Origin: Rhynchospora pubera
Taxonomy: Eukaryota; Streptophyta; Magnoliopsida; Poales; Cyperaceae
DNA: 64,000 nucleotides
NCBI GenBank assembly: GCA_028095005.1
Contig: CM051462.1
Span: 171,563,955 to 171,627,954, forward strand
Reading direction: 5' to 3'
This document shows, piece by piece, positions 59,391 to 64,000 of this stretch (positions are counted from its first letter, which is position 1; each line of letters opens with the position of its first letter). The notes beneath the pieces are model-generated. The model did not search any database. It had not been told where the DNA came from and was given only the letters and a program-made list of their open reading frames with translations. Both the position numbers and the translations under genes were made by a program.

Positions 59391-61819
59391 AAATATCATT
59401 ACAAAATTATGTTTCTGAAAATTATTACGACAAGTTCAAAAGTTAGAAATTCGCCACTTATACACATTCATCTTCATACACAATTTTTCATATTGACCAT
59501 TATATCTCTGTTCTCAAATTTCAAAACTTTGAAATAAGTGAAAGTTATTAATTGTAAAATTTTAGAATTCTGAAGCTTAAATTTAAATATGTACATTAAC
59601 TAGCAAAGTGGTTGAAAACTAGAAAAAATGAATAGCTCAAGAGGTTATAAACCAGTTTCAACTTAATTTATATCTATTTTGTTTTTTGATCCATATGCTA
59701 ATTTGTTTTTTAGTTAAAGGGAATAGTAAGATTTTTAGTGTAAACTATAATCGTATTTAAACAGAATTACTTCAATGGTATTTTCTTTGATAGCCGATAT
59801 ACTAACTTCCGATTATAATAGCTAGGAATATATACTTGTCATTGTTGTCAACGACTGTATTGAATAAAAGTTTATTATGAAAAAGGTCAAAGATAGTAAG
59901 CTAAATTTTAAAGCAACTTAATAGGTGTGAATGAATAATACTTGAAAATTCAATTCTGATGTCTAGTGCTTAATTTGTCAACAGTCAAGTCAAACTAAAG
60001 ATATATACGGCTAGAAGGGTTTGAATAGGATAGTTAAATTGGTCACAACGAACGATTAGGATTGCGATATATTTGCAGGATAGGAACTCTTTTTGATCAG
60101 GCTAATGGCCATAATAGTATTAGTAAAAATAATGTGTCCCTATAAAAGTCGTAATTTTCTTTTTTCACTTCTTTGCATTTGATAATATACTGGTCTAAAA
60201 AAATTGAAATACGAAGTCTACACTCAAAAAATTTTATTGAACCAAAATATGTTTTTTCTTCTAAAGAAAACGGTCTATTTAGTATATTCTTTTTCTGTTT
60301 TACTAATTATAAATGTATTTCCAAGCTTTACTATATCGTATCATCCATATTGTTCATTGTCCATTTATTAGATGATTTTTGTACTCCATGCTTTACTTCT
60401 CATTTACAAATTAAGGATGTGTTTTAACTTTTATGTGCCTTTAATTATCTCTCTGCATAAATTTTCGGGGCACATGTTGCATTATTTTACTATATTTATC
60501 TTTAATATTACAACAACAAAATTTATTTGTATTCAAAATTTGCTAAATAAGATATTTTATAAAATATTTATTTTTTAATTTGTGTTTTTCCAATAGATAA
60601 TTATTTGAAACAAGCAGCTCTAATTATATTTATTAAAAAAAAATTCTAAGTCCGACCTAGTCATGAAAGTGATTACACAGAATTATTTACAATACTATTT
60701 TTGTGATTTTTTTTTGTTTTTTTAATTTTCGAAATCTATTGATCTAATTAGTTTTGAGTCTTCTAATAATGAATATTTTCAAAAAATAAAAACTAATAAT
60801 AAAATAATAAAATTTGACCTCTAATGAAATTTCAATATAAAAATTACATTGAATAGTACAAATCGATCATTTGAACCATAATATTTAAACTTTGAAAGTA
60901 TTGCACGAGTCCATCCATGCTACGTGTAGCATTCTATCAATCCTTTATAAAAAATTTGTCGGAGCAACTCTTTATAAAAGATATATTATCTTTAGAGCAT
61001 ATTATTTGATTTTAACCTGGTTAAACTACACGACATATAATGCAACTTCAAATACTCTTAATTACACAATTTACGTAGACAAGTTAAGAAAAAGTCATTC
61101 TTATAAATATATTTGTTCATTGAGGAGAGTTGTCCTGCCACAATTTTTTTGTTACCACAAATGCCACCAAATCTCCCCCATTGAATGAAATTTGCTTAAC
61201 AATTCTAATTAAATCTATCAACAACAATTTTCAATTTAACTTTTTCAAATGCCCATAATACTTTATTACTTTTTCTTCTTTCCCGATATGAAAAAAAATT
61301 ATTACTTGGTCTCTTCTCGTCTTAACCCTTTGCCAAGAATAGGCTCTTGATCTCTCTCCTCTCTTGGTCACCTCTTTCTTGCGGTTACACTCTGTTATGA
61401 TCTCTGTCCAAATTATTTTTCTAAAAAGACAGGATGAGCAATGCTGATGAGATATGATTCCATTTTATTTTACCAGCCGAAACTCTTTTTAATCGAGCTT
61501 ATCAATGATTTTTTTTTTCACAATTTTTTAAGTGTTACAATTCTGGTCACAAGATTCATGTAGATGGCAAAAGGGGCTGATAAGTATAATCTTCAAGATT
61601 CATCATTCTCATCATCCTCTTAAATTCCTACGTAACTTCATCATTTTCCCTTTTTGTTCTAGAAACTCATCACTGTCATTCAGATGCTCTTCCGTTTCTG
61701 AAATCTCATCCCATCTCCTTCTTTCCTTTTCATAATTTTTTCTTCACCCCATATACTCCATTTGCCCTTCTACTATGTTATCCTTCATTTCTTTTGTAAT
61801 ATTTTTTTCAAAATAAAAC

Positions 61820-62230
61820 TAAGACAATTAGTAATAATTTTTTATTCATTGGACATAATATTTTTTCAAAACAAAAAATAGACAATTAGCAAACAAAAGT
61901 AGAACAGTTCTGTTAAAAAATTAGAACAATTATGTTACATAACTAGGACAATTTACTTTTTTTTGGAACAATTAATATGCTTTCTACCTGGACATAATAT
62001 TGTTTCTAAAAATAAACAAATACAATTAGTTAACAGAACTAGGACAGTTATGTTAAAAAACTAGGACAATTAATTTTTTTCCCCTGAGTGAACATGTTTT
62101 CCAGAAAAAAAATTAGGACAATTAGATTATAAAACTAGTACAATTATGTTACATAACTTGGACAATTAGTTTTTTTTTTCATATCACATTGTTCGGAAAA
62201 ATTGAGAGTTCAAAACTAATTGTCCTAATT
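61820..62230. repeat. Dispersed repeats of an ACTAGGACAATTA word
   Basis: AGGACAATTA, AAGACAATTA and TAGAACAATTA variants recur about ten times at irregular spacing, with A-tracts between. It looks like a decayed tandem array with a ~35-bp unit. Confidence 0.6.
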
Positions 62231-63323
62231 GTCTTAGTTCTAGAGGAGGTGAGTACTCATTGAGGAAAATAAATAGGGGGAAGGGGGGAGGTGAGTACTT
62301 TGGTTGAGGAAGAGAAACAGAGGGACGGGAGGAGCTGAGTAGTCAGGCTGAGTGACAAAAAATAAAAAAATTAGTTAATGAAGACGTTGGATGAGAAAAA
62401 TTAACAAGGATGCTGGAATGAGGGGATGATGGAATTTTGAAAATGATGGTGAGCAATTCCATAAAAATATTAGACCAAAAATATAAAAGTTAATGTGGTA
62501 CCTCAAATGATTTTTAGGATGCAAGTCCATTTGAAAGGAACTTGATATTTGGGTAGGAATAGGAGAAATACATGGTAAGTTAATTATTGTTACTGTTTTT
62601 TTTTTTTGGGTTTGAAATTCCGATATTGTATAAGAAATTTTCGTTCTGTTTTCATTTGGGCAGCAAATTTTGGTAGCCATATGGATGCTATTTTCAAAGA
62701 AAGAGTACTTTATATGGTAAATAAAATGTGACTCAAAAGGAGCTATTATATTTTCAAAATTTACAAATAATTCCAGCAGCTGGTATATATGTTAGGAGGT
62801 GGTTGTTTAAAAAAAATAAAAATATCAAATATATAGTAAATTGTCACTCAAAAGTAGAAATATATACAGTAAGAGACGGCTAAAATTTTTCATAAACGAT
62901 TTTTTGGGGTTGTTTTAGCATTCTGCGTATATGATATATTGGGGAGAAATGAGGCAATATAAATTTGAGCGCGAACAAATAATGCATCCGAAAAAATAGG
63001 CACGGAGTAATAATAAGAAAGTGAGACATAGTCATAAAATTTCCAAGTGTGCTATGTGTCATATGCTATTTATTACAATACAAAAAAAAATTTTGAGTGA
63101 AAACAATACAAAAATTAATTCATAGAAAAAGGACGAAAGTAACTTTTGATAGTGTTTCTAGTAGTTAATCAGATCCGTTAATCACTCTTTATCTAATGGG
63201 TGAGATTTGATGGCATTTGTGGCAGTCCAAAAATTGTGGCAGGGAACTCTCCTGTTGTATATTTATCAGATTGTATATGCACTACCTTTCGTGCATATGA
63301 ATATATTACCACCCCACCTATAA

Positions 63324-63472
63324 GGCTCCGTTTGGATGGTGTGGGATTAAGAGGAATAAGAAAAGAAGTATTGGGAAGTGTGTAACTTTGTGAAGAGTTT
63401 AGATTGTTTATAATAAATTTGGAAGTAGAAAAAAACTATTCTCTTATTCCTGTATCCATCCAAACGGAACTT
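63324..63472. mobile_element. Tourist-like MITE, right end eroded
   Basis: Starts GGCTCCGTTTGGATGG after TAA. The right end reads CATCCAAACGGAACTT, with the terminal GGAGCC altered. The core is shared with the copies at 30356 and 48865. Confidence 0.75.
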
Positions 63473-64000
63473 GAATGACGTACCTGTATTTGCGGAGTCA
63501 CCCCACAATTAAGTCGGGCTTTGCAGTAATTGAGCCCGTTGGATGCTGAGTCATAACTCATAACGCCCGACACCTCTTGGGGCCGTATCTTTACGGCCCA
63601 CAACTGTGTTTAGAAATGGCAAAAATCCTTTCTACATACGGGCTCTAGCTCGTCACGTGTAGACGTGTAGTGTAGTGTAGTCATAAAACCCAACACGGCA
63701 ACACTCCTTGCAATTTCCAATAAAATCTTCCACTTAAATGTTACATTTAATAAACTATAAATACGAGTTACATAACTCGAATGTTTGGCAACTGGGAACA
63801 GAGATAGTTCGCGCCGAACCAAACGTGTAGCGAAGTCCGCGAACTGACGAATAGCTGTTGTTCCTAAATTCCAGAATTTTGGAGAACATGCCAACTTGGG
63901 AGAGCGAACTGAAAATTTTTTTGTTAATTGTTGTTGAGTTCGGAAGTAGCAATTCCATGTGCATTGCCAAACATTGTATTTTGTCAATAATTAATGATAT
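63473..64000. other. Right edge, no gene recognised
   Basis: A minus-strand frame at 63987-63610 is open for 125 codons, but no domain or signal is visible. It could be part of a gene continuing to the right or a chance frame. Confidence 0.3.

Larger units (their letters stand above)
57511..63320. other. Gene-poor AT-rich region
   Basis: No gene supported over 5.8 kb. Local features: a GAATTC-rich patch at 58350-58380 with related AATTCGGACCGAATT at 58906 (possibly an old transposon), a TA microsatellite (59341-59388), and AGGACAATTA-type words scattered at 61830-62230. Frames at 58009, 58594, 60892 and 62375 show no domain. Confidence 0.35.

Noticed and set aside
63610..63987. 125-codon minus-strand frame at the right edge
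   Set aside because: Open but featureless; too little context at the window end to call a gene.

Overview
This is nuclear DNA from a flowering plant. The genes have short phase-matched exons with GT-AG and some GC-AG introns, the intergenic DNA is AT-rich, and it is crowded with plant transposable elements (CACTA, MULE, Tourist-like MITEs, an Au-type SINE, LINE tails, a solo LTR, Helitron-like ends). A monocot would fit, but the sequence alone does not settle the species.

The core is a minus-strand tandem array of LRK10L-type receptor-like kinases (wheat LRK10 / Arabidopsis At1g18390 family). Three copies are intact: A (7012-9661, 644 aa), B (13610-16811, 633 aa) and C (20886-23811, 621 aa). 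Each has four exons: a cysteine-rich ectodomain exon, a micro-exon of 30-66 nt, a transmembrane plus Gly-loop exon, and a long kinase exon. Every junction is phase 1. A fourth copy, D (40633-43763), has intact micro, membrane and kinase exons, but its own ectodomain exon is broken by a frameshifted start and an in-frame stop. About 3 kb further upstream lies an orphan ectodomain exon, E (46824-47586), of the longer canonical GUB_WAK plus WAK_assoc type. It ends in a phase-1 donor and has no kinase of its own. Splicing E to the D micro-exon would give an open 664-aa receptor kinase, so E and D are probably one gene in which D's short ectodomain exon is a dead alternative.

Between C and D is a nest of transposons. 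A complete 5542-bp CACTA element (24308-29849, 3-bp target duplication TTG) sits inside an older fold-back element, which itself sits in the promoter of gene C. The CACTA carries no recognisable transposase. It holds two intact genes, a two-exon gene of 424 aa and a single-exon gene of 306 aa, both resembling DUF4283-type proteins. Its interior looks like a head-to-tail dimer, one gene per unit. This cargo-bearing dimeric element is the best candidate here for something undescribed. Gene C's W-box promoter block, shared with A and D, is now stranded on the far side of it.

Other regions: 0-7 kb holds duplicated non-coding DNA, a Helitron-like end, a decayed PP2C fragment, a LINE tail and an imperfect inverted repeat. 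17.3-18.2 kb has a fold-back MITE with a 10-bp target duplication and a decayed relative. 30-39 kb has an Au-type SINE, a 2.6-kb MULE with roughly 430-bp terminal repeats and a Helitron-like unit. 49-54 kb has a fold-back MITE and phase-matched exons of an unidentified gene. 55.75-57.5 kb is a solo LTR. 57.5-64 kb has no gene I can support.
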